Of a DNA stretch of 15,222 bases, positions 1-6,996 are shown piece after piece. The stretch is taken from assembly GCA_937889705.1 (NCBI GenBank), contig CALBYO010000080.1, positions 1 through 15,222 on the forward strand. The letters run 5' to 3'. The notes under the pieces are model-generated. The model had not been told where the DNA came from. It ran no database searches and was given only the letters and a program-made list of their open reading frames with translations. Position 1 is the first letter of the stretch. Each line of letters begins with the position of its first letter. Origin of the DNA: an uncultured Bacillota bacterium. GTDB taxonomy: Bacteria > Bacillota > Clostridia > Christensenellales > UBA1242. The translations under genes and the position numbers were made by a program.

Positions 1-1374
1 CATGATATTTGAAAACACAATATTGCAAAACTCCAAAATTTTTTCATTAGAGCGATAATTATTCTTCAAATTTCTATCTTCTGCAAATTCGTTTTCTTTA
101 AAATTTTTAACAGTTTCCGTGAAAATGGAAACATCAGACTGCCTAAACGCGTAAATACTTTGCTTTGGATCACCTACAATAAAAACATTATTCTTGTTAC
201 ATAAGTGTTTTAGAATTTCATTTTGCAAATTGTTGACATCTTGAAATTCGTCAACAAAAACATATTTGTATTGCTCTTTAACCGCACTTTCAACTTGCGA
301 CATTTGCAAAAGTTTTAATGCCATTTTTTCAATGTCTGCAAAATCATAAATTGAATTATTATTTTTCAATTCGTTAAGAATTTGAATATATTTTTTATAA
401 AATTCGATAAAAATTTGATATTTTTCTTTAATTTTTGCTAAATTTTCGCCATTTTCAGCAAACATATTAATATTTTCATCTTTTACATTCTTGGTAAATT
501 TTGAAAATATCTTTTTAATAGATTTCAAATTTTCAACAAGTTCTGGGTCGTCATCTTTACCTTTTACAAAACGCTGAAAAGAAAAATCTGACAGCCTTTG
601 CTGTTTTTGCAATATATCTAAACTCAAAACCGAATTTAATTCCGATAAACACGCATTGCAATGCGCAGCGATTTTGTCTTGACTTCTCAAAGCCGCCGTT
701 TCTAAAATTGCATCAAAATTTTCAATCGCGTATGAAATATTTTGATTGTAATAATCATTCAAAATTTCTTTTGGCAAGTTTAAATCATTAATCATTGATA
801 ATGAAATTTCATCAAGCCATTTTTCATCATCTATTTCTGCACTTAAAAAATCTTGTAATTTTATAATTCGATTAAACAATGCGGTTTCGTTTCTTTTTTT
901 GTTAAATGCTGAAAAAAGTTTTAAATATTTTTCTTCATTTGCCTTAAATTGATTAATAGCCAAACTAAATGCATTTTCTTTTAAAATTTTGCTTTCGCTA
1001 TCATCTGCAATTACAAAACTTGGGTTAATGTTTAACAAGTAATAGTTCGCTTTGATAAGTTTTTCATAAAATGAGTGAAAAGTTGAAATGTCTGCAATGG
1101 ACAATTTGTTAATTTGCTTTTGCAAAAACTCTTTATCTTTACTTTCAGCAATCTTGTTTAGCAAAAACTCGTTAAGCCTGCTTTTCATTTCCGCCGCCGC
1201 CGCATTGGTGTATGTCAAAACAAGCAAATTGGAAATATCAACTTTATTATCGAAAATTGTGTTAAAAATTTTTCGTATCATGGTTGAAGTCTTTCCGCTT
1301 CCAGCAGATGCAGAAACAATAAGACTTTTGTCTTTTATCTCCAAAACCACATCTTGTTCATTTTTTTCTTCCAT
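1..1374 (-). CDS. addA: AddA, ATP-dependent helicase/nuclease subunit A (N-terminal part, runs off left edge)
   Basis: The first 458 codons are present with no stop; full AddA is about 1,200 residues, so the rest, including the C-terminal nuclease domain, lies left of the window. It is the UvrD-like 3'-5' helicase/nuclease subunit of AddAB, which resects double-strand breaks for RecA-dependent repair. Visible motifs are Walker A SASAGSGKT (about residues 21-29), Walker B VFVDEFQD (DEFQD about 375-379), motif III GDPKQSIYAFRQ (about 401-412) and NYRS (439-442). The start ATG (1374-1372) overlaps the addB TAA by one base (TAATG) and has a GGAGAG Shine-Dalgarno inside the end of addB, so translational coupling is likely. 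The addB-addA order is usual in Firmicutes. Confidence 0.93.
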   Translation of the reverse strand, partial: MEEKNEQDVVLEIKDKSLIVSASAGSGKTSTMIRKIFNTIFDNKVDISNLLVLTYTNAAAAEMKSRLNEFLLNKIAESKDKEFLQKQINKLSIADISTFHSFYEKLIKANYYLLNINPSFVIADDSESKILKENAFSLAINQFKANEEKYLKLFSAFNKKRNETALFNRIIKLQDFLSAEIDDEKWLDEISLSMINDLNLPKEILNDYYNQNISYAIENFDAILETAALRSQDKIAAHCNACLSELNSVLSLDILQKQQRLSDFSFQRFVKGKDDDPELVENLKSIKKIFSKFTKNVKDENINMFAENGENLAKIKEKYQIFIEFYKKYIQILNELKNNNSIYDFADIEKMALKLLQMSQVESAVKEQYKYVFVDEFQDVNNLQNEILKHLCNKNNVFIVGDPKQSIYAFRQSDVSIFTETVKNFKENEFAEDRNLKNNYRSNEKILEFCNIVFSNIM

Positions 1375-4300
1375 TAAAATCTCTCCACAATTTCAACTAT
1401 GTCTTTTTCTTTTATCGCACCCGTGCTTTCTCTAAACTCACCAAACTCACTATTAAACATACAAAGCGAATAATAAGGACAATATTCGCAAATTTTTGTT
1501 TCGTTTGGCAACGCCTTAATGTTACCGGCTATGCTTTCTTCAATTCCGCTTTCAACAAGTTTCTTTGCATAGAGCGTAAGTTTTGGCAAATTGCCTTTTT
1601 CAAGCACGCCATTACGCGCATAAACTTTGAAGTTGTCTGTCGTCGAAGATTTTTGCAATGATAAATTAACAACATCGCTTTTCAACTTTTCTGGCGATAA
1701 TGTGTTGTCTAATTTTTTTATAACTCTTGTATCCTCTTCAAAGTAGCCATTTAATTTGTTGTCTTTATTTGTAAGTGAGTCAAAAACTGGGAAATAAAAC
1801 GCTCCGTCTACGGTGTTAGAATTTTCTTGCGACAAAATATAGATTGGCAGTTGTAGTTGCCTGCCTTCATAAAATTTTGAAAGACTAACTTTATCTTCAC
1901 CAGTTTTGTAATCTATAATTCGCACGCTATCATTGCTTTTATCAATTCGGTCGATCCTTCCATTAATTACAAACCTATCACCATTGATTTCGCCAAGATT
2001 AACAATAAATTTTTTTTCAAACTCGCAAGGTTTATAACCACAACATTCAATTTGTTTTATCAAAACATGAGCAAAGTGATTTGCTTGTTTATTTAAATAT
2101 GAAAAATAAGGTCGATTTTCTTCCAACTTGCAAAGCATAGACAAACGCTCGTTGGAATTTTTAGCAAAAGCAAAACTTCTATTTACTTGAAGCAAAAATT
2201 CTTTGTCTTGCAAATTTGCGACATCAACTTTTAAAAAGTTTTCAGCAAAAGCATGAAAAAGATTTCCCACGTCTTGTGGCATAACTTGTGCTAATAAGTT
2301 TGGTTGTAAATTTAAGCCGTAGCAAGCAAAGTGCATGAAAGGACAATTAAAAAATTGTTGAATTTTACTTATTGAAGTTGAATGTTTAGGATATAAAACA
2401 TCTTTTGCATTTGATATTTCTTCGCATGAGATTTTTCTCAAACTTTTTTCATTTTTAACTGCTTTTAAAATTTCATTTCTTTTACTATTAAGCAAGGACT
2501 TAAAAATCAAATCTTGCATAAAAATTTTGTTATCAGCGTTAATGTAAAATTCGTCACTAACAGGCACAGGGCTATTTTGAATAAGCCACATATTTTTTAA
2601 ACTTTTAACAAACTCTGGCACAGCATTGCAACCGAGCATGGACAAATAAACTTTTTCACTGGACAAGCAAGCGTCATTAAAAAGTTTAAATTTGTTACGG
2701 CGATTTATCATTTCAACGCTTGGTTCAATCTTTAAAGTTTCAAATTTGTTAATATCGCTGTCCAAGATTAAACCGCTATCTTTTTTTGACAATGGGACAT
2801 TATCTCCGCAGCCAACAAATATTCCAATTTTTCTTTCTTCAAAAAAGCTGACATCATTTTGTCCAACAAACACTGAATTAATAGAAAGCGGTAAGTTGGA
2901 TATCATAATGCTTGAAAACATTTCCATAGCAATTTGCTGCATACTTTCCACGCTGAGTTCGCAATCTAAATTCATTTTTTTAAGTTGTTCAATAGCCTGA
3001 TTAAATTTATTTTCAAATTGAACATAAATTTTTTCGTTATTTAAATCGCCACCATTTTTAAATTTTTCGGTCAAATTTTCTATTTGATTATTTAACTCAA
3101 AAATATTTGATATTTCGGTTAATAATTCAATAAATTCAGAAAAAACCTTTATTTTTTCATATTTTTCTTTAATATTTTTTATTTTTTTATTAAATATTTC
3201 AATATTATTTATTTCAAGATTTAAAGTATCATTAACTTTCAAGCCTTTTTCAAAAATATTTTTATTTATTAACTCAATTTCTTCTTTATCAATTTGAGAA
3301 AAATTATCGCTAACCAGCGCCAGAAAATTTAGCACATTTTCGTCTTTTAAGAAGTCAAATATTTTAAAAATAAATTTGATAGGTGCAAGATCAAAAAGTG
3401 TTTTTGTTGTATCAATATAATATGAAATATCTTCGCTTGAAAATATCTCGCTTATCTGTTTTTGATAACTTTCTAAACTTGGAACAAAAATATTAAAATC
3501 GCTAAAATTATAGCCGTTTTGTAAAATCTCAAATTTTATTATATTTGCGACTTGCTCAATTTCAGAAGTTATATTTGAATTGTTTAAAATCGCCACGCCA
3601 TAAGGAATGTTTTTTTGCGTTTGTTTAAAAGCGAACAAATTATCTGCAATATGCTTTTGAAATTCGTTTTGATTTTTTTCACAAATTATAATGTTAGGCT
3701 TAATTTTTAAGTTTTCGCAAATCTGAGCAACTTTTTGCAAAACATCTTTTTCATAAATATATTCATTTTCGCCTGTCGTACTGCAAGTTGCAATCGAAAC
3801 TGACCTAGCACATTTTACAAGTAATTCGATAATCGTTTTTACCTGCGAAGTAAAACTGTCAAACTCAGCAAAATAGAAATTGGAATTTTTTATAAGTTCG
3901 CTTTCTTCAATTTGCTGCGCAAACAATGTTATAAGATCCGCCGCATCTATTTTTTCACGCTCGCTACATTCATAAAACTCATAAATTTTTGCTATGTCAA
4001 TTAATTTTTGATTTGCTAACTCGCTTGCACTTTTTAAAAATTTGTCAGCACTGATCTCGCAAGATTTTAATTGCGATATGGTTAAAAAAATCTCTTTCGC
4101 AAGGTCGATTGACAGATTTGCCTCTTTCAAACTTTCAAATTCTGCTTGATGTTCAATTAGAATTTTATAAACCAAAAGCATGCCTTCTAAATTGCTTTGA
4201 GTTTTAAATTCGTTGCCTGAGAGTTTTAAAACCTGGCTCGCAAGTTTAGATATGGAAATAACATCAATATTAAAAGTGGAAGAAATTCCAAGTTCTTGAA

Positions 4301-4445
4301 ATAACAATTTCTCTGCTTGCAAAGAAAACCTATCTGGCACAACAATAAAATTTCTCAAATCTAAATTTTGCGAAACTTCAACATTCTTAATAACTTCTTT
4401 TGTGGCTTGCCTGAGCGTTTGTGCCAAATACAAATTTATTTGCAT
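1374..4445 (-). CDS. addB: AddB/RexB-type nuclease subunit of the AddAB recombination complex
   Basis: A protein of 1,023 residues that partners AddA in double-strand-break resection. The C-terminal PD-(D/E)XK nuclease is clear: GRIDRID at about 825-831 and DYKTG at about 845-849 supply the catalytic Asp and Lys. Four cysteines that would hold the iron-sulfur staple are present: C701 (NCPF) and C986, C989, C995 (CEYCPYYSLC). The N-terminus (FIVVPDRFSLQAEKLLF) matches the inactivated helicase-like fold of AddB but shows no GxxGxGKT Walker A motif, unlike Bacillus subtilis AddB and as I recall for lactic-acid-bacterial RexB. An in-frame TAA four codons upstream of the ATG excludes a longer N-terminus. 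It is first in the addB-addA operon and divergent from the hydrogenase gene. Confidence 0.92.
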   Translation of the reverse strand: MQINLYLAQTLRQATKEVIKNVEVSQNLDLRNFIVVPDRFSLQAEKLLFQELGISSTFNIDVISISKLASQVLKLSGNEFKTQSNLEGMLLVYKILIEHQAEFESLKEANLSIDLAKEIFLTISQLKSCEISADKFLKSASELANQKLIDIAKIYEFYECSEREKIDAADLITLFAQQIEESELIKNSNFYFAEFDSFTSQVKTIIELLVKCARSVSIATCSTTGENEYIYEKDVLQKVAQICENLKIKPNIIICEKNQNEFQKHIADNLFAFKQTQKNIPYGVAILNNSNITSEIEQVANIIKFEILQNGYNFSDFNIFVPSLESYQKQISEIFSSEDISYYIDTTKTLFDLAPIKFIFKIFDFLKDENVLNFLALVSDNFSQIDKEEIELINKNIFEKGLKVNDTLNLEINNIEIFNKKIKNIKEKYEKIKVFSEFIELLTEISNIFELNNQIENLTEKFKNGGDLNNEKIYVQFENKFNQAIEQLKKMNLDCELSVESMQQIAMEMFSSIMISNLPLSINSVFVGQNDVSFFEERKIGIFVGCGDNVPLSKKDSGLILDSDINKFETLKIEPSVEMINRRNKFKLFNDACLSSEKVYLSMLGCNAVPEFVKSLKNMWLIQNSPVPVSDEFYINADNKIFMQDLIFKSLLNSKRNEILKAVKNEKSLRKISCEEISNAKDVLYPKHSTSISKIQQFFNCPFMHFACYGLNLQPNLLAQVMPQDVGNLFHAFAENFLKVDVANLQDKEFLLQVNRSFAFAKNSNERLSMLCKLEENRPYFSYLNKQANHFAHVLIKQIECCGYKPCEFEKKFIVNLGEINGDRFVINGRIDRIDKSNDSVRIIDYKTGEDKVSLSKFYEGRQLQLPIYILSQENSNTVDGAFYFPVFDSLTNKDNKLNGYFEEDTRVIKKLDNTLSPEKLKSDVVNLSLQKSSTTDNFKVYARNGVLEKGNLPKLTLYAKKLVESGIEESIAGNIKALPNETKICEYCPYYSLCMFNSEFGEFRESTGAIKEKDIVEIVERF

Positions 4446-4451
4446 GAAAAT

Positions 4452-4479
4452 ATTTTAACATAAAATAAAAAAACATCAA
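4452..4479 (-). promoter_or_regulatory. Predicted addBA promoter, placed for a leaderless mRNA
   Basis: On the minus strand, TTGATG (4474-4479) and TAAAAT (4452-4457) are separated by 16 bp. The -10 box ends six bases before the addB ATG, so initiation 7 nt downstream would start on the A of the ATG. No Shine-Dalgarno is present. The whole 4446-4541 divergent region is almost pure A/T, so the -35 is less certain than the -10. Confidence 0.5.
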
Positions 4480-4507
4480 ATGATTAAATAAATATTTAAT
4501 TTTTTAT

Positions 4508-4535
4508 TTGCTTTTTGCTTAAAAATAAATACAAT
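4508..4535 (+). promoter_or_regulatory. Predicted hydrogenase-rubrerythrin promoter, placed for a leaderless mRNA
   Basis: TTGCTT (4508-4513), a 16-bp spacer and TACAAT (4530-4535), followed by exactly six bases and the ATG at 4542. The -35 matches consensus at only three positions; the -10 matches at five. No Shine-Dalgarno precedes either candidate start. Confidence 0.45.
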
Positions 4536-4541
4536 GTTTAC

Positions 4542-5978
4542 ATGGACAAAGTCGATGTCAAAAAATTAAAACAACAAAAACTTAAACAAGTTTTGCAAAA
4601 ACGCAGGGAAGATTTCAGAGTCGTTGTTGAAAACGACAATCTGTGTCTTTATCGCGATGAAAGCAAATGCATAAGATGTGGTCGTTGTAAAGACGCTTGC
4701 AGCAGCGATGCTGGCGTATTTGATTCCTTTGACAGAGAAAAGTCTAAAAACATCTGCATAGGCTGCGGAAAATGCGTTAGCGCTTGCCCAACTGGTGCAT
4801 TACTAGAAAAATCAGGCTATCGCCAGGTTTTAGAAGCATTGAATGACTATGACAAAACCCTTGTTGTGTCTGTCGCCCCTGCTGTTAGAGTTGCAATCGC
4901 AGAAGAATTTGGTTTTAACAGCGGAATATATGACGAAGGAAGATTGATTTCTGCTCTTAGAATGATAGGTTTTGACTATGTTTTTGATGTCACTTTTGGT
5001 GCAGATTTAACAGTAATGGAAGAAGCAACCGAACTTGTTAAACGCCTTACACTCAAAAATAAGCCGCTTCCACAATTCACAAGTTGCTGCCCTGCATGGG
5101 TGAATTTTGTTGAAACATATAGACCCGATTTAATTCCAAACTTATCAACAACAAAAAGCCCAATTTCAATGCAAGGCGCAATAATAAAAACCTTTTTTGC
5201 AAAAGAAAAAAATTTTAAACCAGAAAATATTGTTCATGTAACAGTTGCTCCATGTATCGCGAAAAAATCCGAAATCAATCGGGACAAAATATCTGGCTCT
5301 GCAAAATATTGGAAAAACGAAAGCCTAAAAGATGTCGATTATGTTATCACAACTCGCGAACTTGCTCACATAATCAAAAAATTGAATATTCCTTATGGCA
5401 CTTTGCCAAACGGAGAATTCGACAAACTCTTTTCACATGGTTCAGGCAGCGGAATTATTTTTGGCAGCAGCGGCGGAGTGACAGAAGCAGCAATCAGAGA
5501 AGCGTATTATCTCTTAAACGGCGAAGAAGCCCCTGCAAATCTTTTAACACTTAAAAAACTTCGCAGCGTAGACGGCATAAAAGAAGATGTGGTCGATTTA
5601 GGCGAAACAAAAATTCGCGTTGCCGTTTGCAATGGCTTAAAAGCCGTGAAACAGCTTTTAGAAGAACTCGACAAAAAAGAAAAAGAGTTTGATTTTATTG
5701 AGATTATGACATGCGAAAGCGGTTGCGTTGGAGGTCCTGGCCAACCCAAATCACAAAGCCCGGACACGAACCAAAAGCGCGCTGCCGCATTATATCATAA
5801 TGACGAAGAGTCTAAAATAAGAAGTGCACACAACAATCCAGACATTCAAAATGTTTACTCAAAATTTTTGGGAATGCCACTTAGCGGAATGTCAAAAATG
5901 TTGCTCCACACGACTTATAACGACAATTCAAAAAAATTTATTTTAAAGGAGAATCAAAATGGAATTAAAAGGAAGTAA
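4542..5978 (+). CDS. [FeFe]-hydrogenase, monomeric ferredoxin-type with two N-terminal [4Fe-4S] clusters
   Basis: This 478-residue enzyme catalyses reversible H2 formation from protons and reduced ferredoxin, and is probably cytosolic (no signal peptide). Two [4Fe-4S] motifs sit at C43/46/49/53 and C72/75/78/82. The H-cluster motifs follow: L1 TSCCPAW (180-186), L2 VAPCIAKKSE (C238) and L3 EIMTCESGC (C391, C395), then a C-terminal small-subunit-like tail (GMPLSGMSKMLLHTTY). L2 has Ala where the usual motif is MPCxxKK, and the Gly-rich run after L3 reads GGPGQP instead of GGGQP. There is no [2Fe-2S] domain, so the layout is compatible with the group B type, though I am not sure of the subgroup. 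An in-frame TTG at 4515 would add nine residues; I prefer ATG 4542 because of the -10 position. It overlaps rubrerythrin by 20 nt. Confidence 0.93.
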   Translation: MDKVDVKKLKQQKLKQVLQKRREDFRVVVENDNLCLYRDESKCIRCGRCKDACSSDAGVFDSFDREKSKNICIGCGKCVSACPTGALLEKSGYRQVLEALNDYDKTLVVSVAPAVRVAIAEEFGFNSGIYDEGRLISALRMIGFDYVFDVTFGADLTVMEEATELVKRLTLKNKPLPQFTSCCPAWVNFVETYRPDLIPNLSTTKSPISMQGAIIKTFFAKEKNFKPENIVHVTVAPCIAKKSEINRDKISGSAKYWKNESLKDVDYVITTRELAHIIKKLNIPYGTLPNGEFDKLFSHGSGSGIIFGSSGGVTEAAIREAYYLLNGEEAPANLLTLKKLRSVDGIKEDVVDLGETKIRVAVCNGLKAVKQLLEELDKKEKEFDFIEIMTCESGCVGGPGQPKSQSPDTNQKRAAALYHNDEESKIRSAHNNPDIQNVYSKFLGMPLSGMSKMLLHTTYNDNSKKFILKENQNGIKRK

Positions 5979-6492
5979 AACCGAAAAAAATTTATTGGAA
6001 GCATTCGCTGGCGAAAGTCAAGCAAGGAATAAATACACATACTATGCTTCAAAAGCAAGAAAAGATGGATATGAAGAAATTGCAAACATCTTTGAAGAAA
6101 CAGCAAACAACGAAAAAGAACACGCAAAAATGTGGTTCAAAGCGCTCCACAACGGCTCAGTTCCTACAACTGCTGAAAATCTAGTTGACGCAGCAGCTGG
6201 CGAACATGGCGAATGGATAGATATGTACGAAAGAATGGCTCGTGAAGCAGAAGAAGAAGGCTTCACAAGGCTCGCTTATCAATTTAGAGCAGTCGGCGCT
6301 ATCGAAAAATTGCACGAAGAGAGATATTTAAAACTTTTGAAATCAGTTAAAGAAAATACTGTGTTTACAAATGCAAAAGTTGTTGCATGGAAATGCTTAA
6401 ACTGCGGTCATGTCCACATGGGAACAAAAGCACCAACAGTTTGCCCTGTTTGCGACCACCCACAATCATACTTTGTTCAAGTTGAAATTTAA
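5959..6492 (+). CDS. Rubrerythrin (diiron peroxidase with rubredoxin-like tail)
   Basis: A 177-residue cytosolic protein that reduces hydrogen peroxide to water in anaerobes, protecting oxygen-sensitive enzymes such as the hydrogenase encoded just upstream. The ferritin-like domain (1-130) carries the expected diiron ligands E19, E52xxH55, E82, E85 and E116xxH119. The C-terminal rubredoxin-like [Fe(SCys)4] site is C146/C149 and C162/C165 (CLNC, CPVC). Length and domain order match classical rubrerythrin. The start lies inside the end of the hydrogenase gene in another frame, behind a strong AAAGGAG Shine-Dalgarno (5945-5951), so it is probably translated from the hydrogenase mRNA. A strong terminator follows 14 nt after the stop. 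Confidence 0.97.
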   Translation: MELKGSKTEKNLLEAFAGESQARNKYTYYASKARKDGYEEIANIFEETANNEKEHAKMWFKALHNGSVPTTAENLVDAAAGEHGEWIDMYERMAREAEEEGFTRLAYQFRAVGAIEKLHEERYLKLLKSVKENTVFTNAKVVAWKCLNCGHVHMGTKAPTVCPVCDHPQSYFVQVEI

Positions 6493-6506
6493 TCAAATAA
6501 ATTTTT

Positions 6507-6542
6507 AAAGTAAGTCAAAATTTTTATTGACTTACTTTTTTA
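6507..6542 (+). terminator. Intrinsic terminator of the hydrogenase-rubrerythrin operon
   Basis: Perfect 12-bp stem (6507-6518 pairing with 6527-6538; arms AAAGTAAGTCAA and TTGACTTACTTT), an eight-base loop, then a T run. The right arm doubles as the -35 element of the next promoter. Confidence 0.9.
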
Positions 6543-6555
6543 TTTGTATTATAAT
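6527..6555 (+). promoter_or_regulatory. Near-consensus promoter built on the terminator arm, driving the leader/tRNA-Arg region
   Basis: TTGACT (6527-6532), 17-bp spacer, TATAAT (6550-6555). Predicted transcription start is near 6562, which is exactly the first base of an 11-bp hairpin. Because the -35 lies in the 3' arm of the upstream terminator, folding of that arm in nascent RNA does not hide it, but read-through polymerase could occlude it. Confidence 0.7.
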
Positions 6556-6659
6556 AGCCGTGCTTTGATTAACAATTCCCTCTCATTAATTAAAGCAGGC
6601 AACAAATGTGTTGTTAGTAGCGTGTAAACGCTCTAACAAAAACATTGAGCAAATTTAAT

Positions 6660-6688
6660 TTGCAAAAATAAACAAGTTTATGCATAAT
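6660..6688 (+). promoter_or_regulatory. Second possible promoter, before the partial tRNA copy
   Basis: TTGCAA (6660-6665), 17-bp spacer, CATAAT (6683-6688), the latter inside the palindrome TTATGCATAA. Transcription would start near 6695, six bases before the tRNA-like 5' end. The equivalent -10 sequence before the intact tRNA has no good -35. Confidence 0.4.
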
Positions 6689-6722
6689 ACAACTTTATAT
6701 GCGCTGTTAGCTCAACTGGATA
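6674..6722 (+). repeat. Direct repeat copy 1: tRNA-Arg promoter-proximal region plus tRNA 5' half
   Basis: 49 nt matching 6838-6887 with one single-base indel and one substitution. The shared block starts AAGTTTATGCATAATACAA and ends at the D-loop of the tRNA. The hairpins further upstream (3' arm ACGCTCTAACAA) are also shared, so the duplicated unit was probably over 100 bp. Confidence 0.85.
6701..6722 (+). pseudogene. Partial tRNA-Arg copy (acceptor 5' strand, D-stem 5' strand and D-loop only)
   Basis: The first 22 bases are identical to the intact tRNA-Arg at 6866-6887; homology then stops abruptly at the base that would begin the D-stem 3' strand. The following sequence does not supply an anticodon arm or T arm. 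It does contain ACAGCGT (6740-6746), which can pair with the acceptor 5' strand GCGCTGT (6701-6707), with a small hairpin ATCATC-TTC-GATGAT between them. The RNA could therefore fold as a closed tRNA-like miniature. No CCA end and no T-loop, so it cannot be a working tRNA. Confidence 0.75.
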
Positions 6723-6837
6723 TCATCTTCGATGATGCGACAGCGTCGAACCTTTGCAAGAGTCTGCATGCAGCCTCTGCAACTCTTCTCCTTGTCTAAT
6801 GAGCGTTGTAACGCTCTAACAAGTAAAATAATCAAAT

Positions 6838-6887
6838 AAGTTTATGCATAATACAAACTTTGTATGCGCTGTTAGCTCAACTGGATA
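6838..6887 (+). repeat. Direct repeat copy 2, continuing into the intact tRNA-Arg
   Basis: 50-nt partner of the 6674-6722 repeat. Offset between the tRNA starts is 165 nt. Includes the palindrome TTATGCATAA at 6842-6851. Confidence 0.85.
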
Positions 6888-6942
6888 GAGCGTTGGTCTA
6901 CGGAACCAAAGGTTAGGTGTTCAAATCCCCTACGGCGCACCA
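6866..6942 (+). tRNA. tRNA-Arg(ACG), CCA end encoded
   Basis: A complete 77-nt cloverleaf. The acceptor stem GCGCTGT/ACGGCGC is fully paired (one G-T). The D-stem is GCTC/GAGC with GG in the loop. The anticodon stem TTGGT/ACCAA encloses loop CTACGGA, giving anticodon ACG (read as ICG after deamination, decoding CGU, CGC and CGA). The variable loop is five bases and the T-loop is TTCAAAT. Discriminator A is followed by genomic CCA (6940-6942). The T-stem AGGTG/CCCCT has one T-C mismatch. A strong terminator starts directly after CCA. Confidence 0.95.
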
Positions 6943-6981
6943 AAAAAAGAGAGTGACTTTGAAGAAAGTCACTCTTTTTTT
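6943..6981 (+). terminator. Intrinsic terminator of the tRNA-Arg transcript
   Basis: Perfect 11-bp stem AGAGTGACTTT/AAAGTCACTCT (6950-6960/6965-6975) with a GAAG tetraloop, extended by flanking A/T pairing and ending in a run of T. It begins right at the tRNA CCA end. Confidence 0.93.
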
Positions 6982-6996
6982 ATTTGCTTTAAATTT

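Larger units (their letters stand above)
6562..6840 (+). ncRNA. Candidate structured leader RNA upstream of tRNA-Arg (unrecognised)
   Basis: There is no convincing gene in this 280-nt stretch, but it is full of hairpins. An 11-bp stem (6562-6572/6586-6596, one G-U) starts at the predicted transcription start. A 12-bp bulged stem with a GTAA tetraloop follows (6611-6623/6628-6639). A competing small stem (6600-6604/6609-6613) overlaps its left arm. Next come a short stem (6649-6654/6658-6663), a 10-bp bulged stem around 6758-6788, and a second copy of the GTAA-type hairpin (6791-6823). The segment 6731-6795 is about 52% GC, far above its surroundings. I do not recognise tmRNA, SRP, 6S or RNase P RNA. 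It may be a tRNA precursor leader, a degenerate duplicated locus or a small RNA. Confidence 0.35.

Noticed and set aside
1088..1435. Plus-strand open frame of 115 codons, and similar antisense frames at 2692-3000, 5252-5554, 9016-9360 and 11055-11306
   Set aside because: They lie wholly or almost wholly over well-supported genes (antisense, or in another frame) and have no independent motif or ribosome site.
6701..6790. A second, working tRNA gene
   Set aside because: Only the first 22 nt match tRNA-Arg; no anticodon stem-loop, T arm or CCA can be assembled from what follows.
6562..6840. tmRNA, 6S, SRP or RNase P RNA
   Set aside because: None of their conserved cores is present; the hairpins do not match those families as far as I can tell by eye.
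6674..6887. Prophage or integrative element attachment pair
   Set aside because: Only about 115 bp lie between the repeats, no integrase is present, and the shared part is the tRNA 5' half plus its promoter region rather than the usual 3' end.
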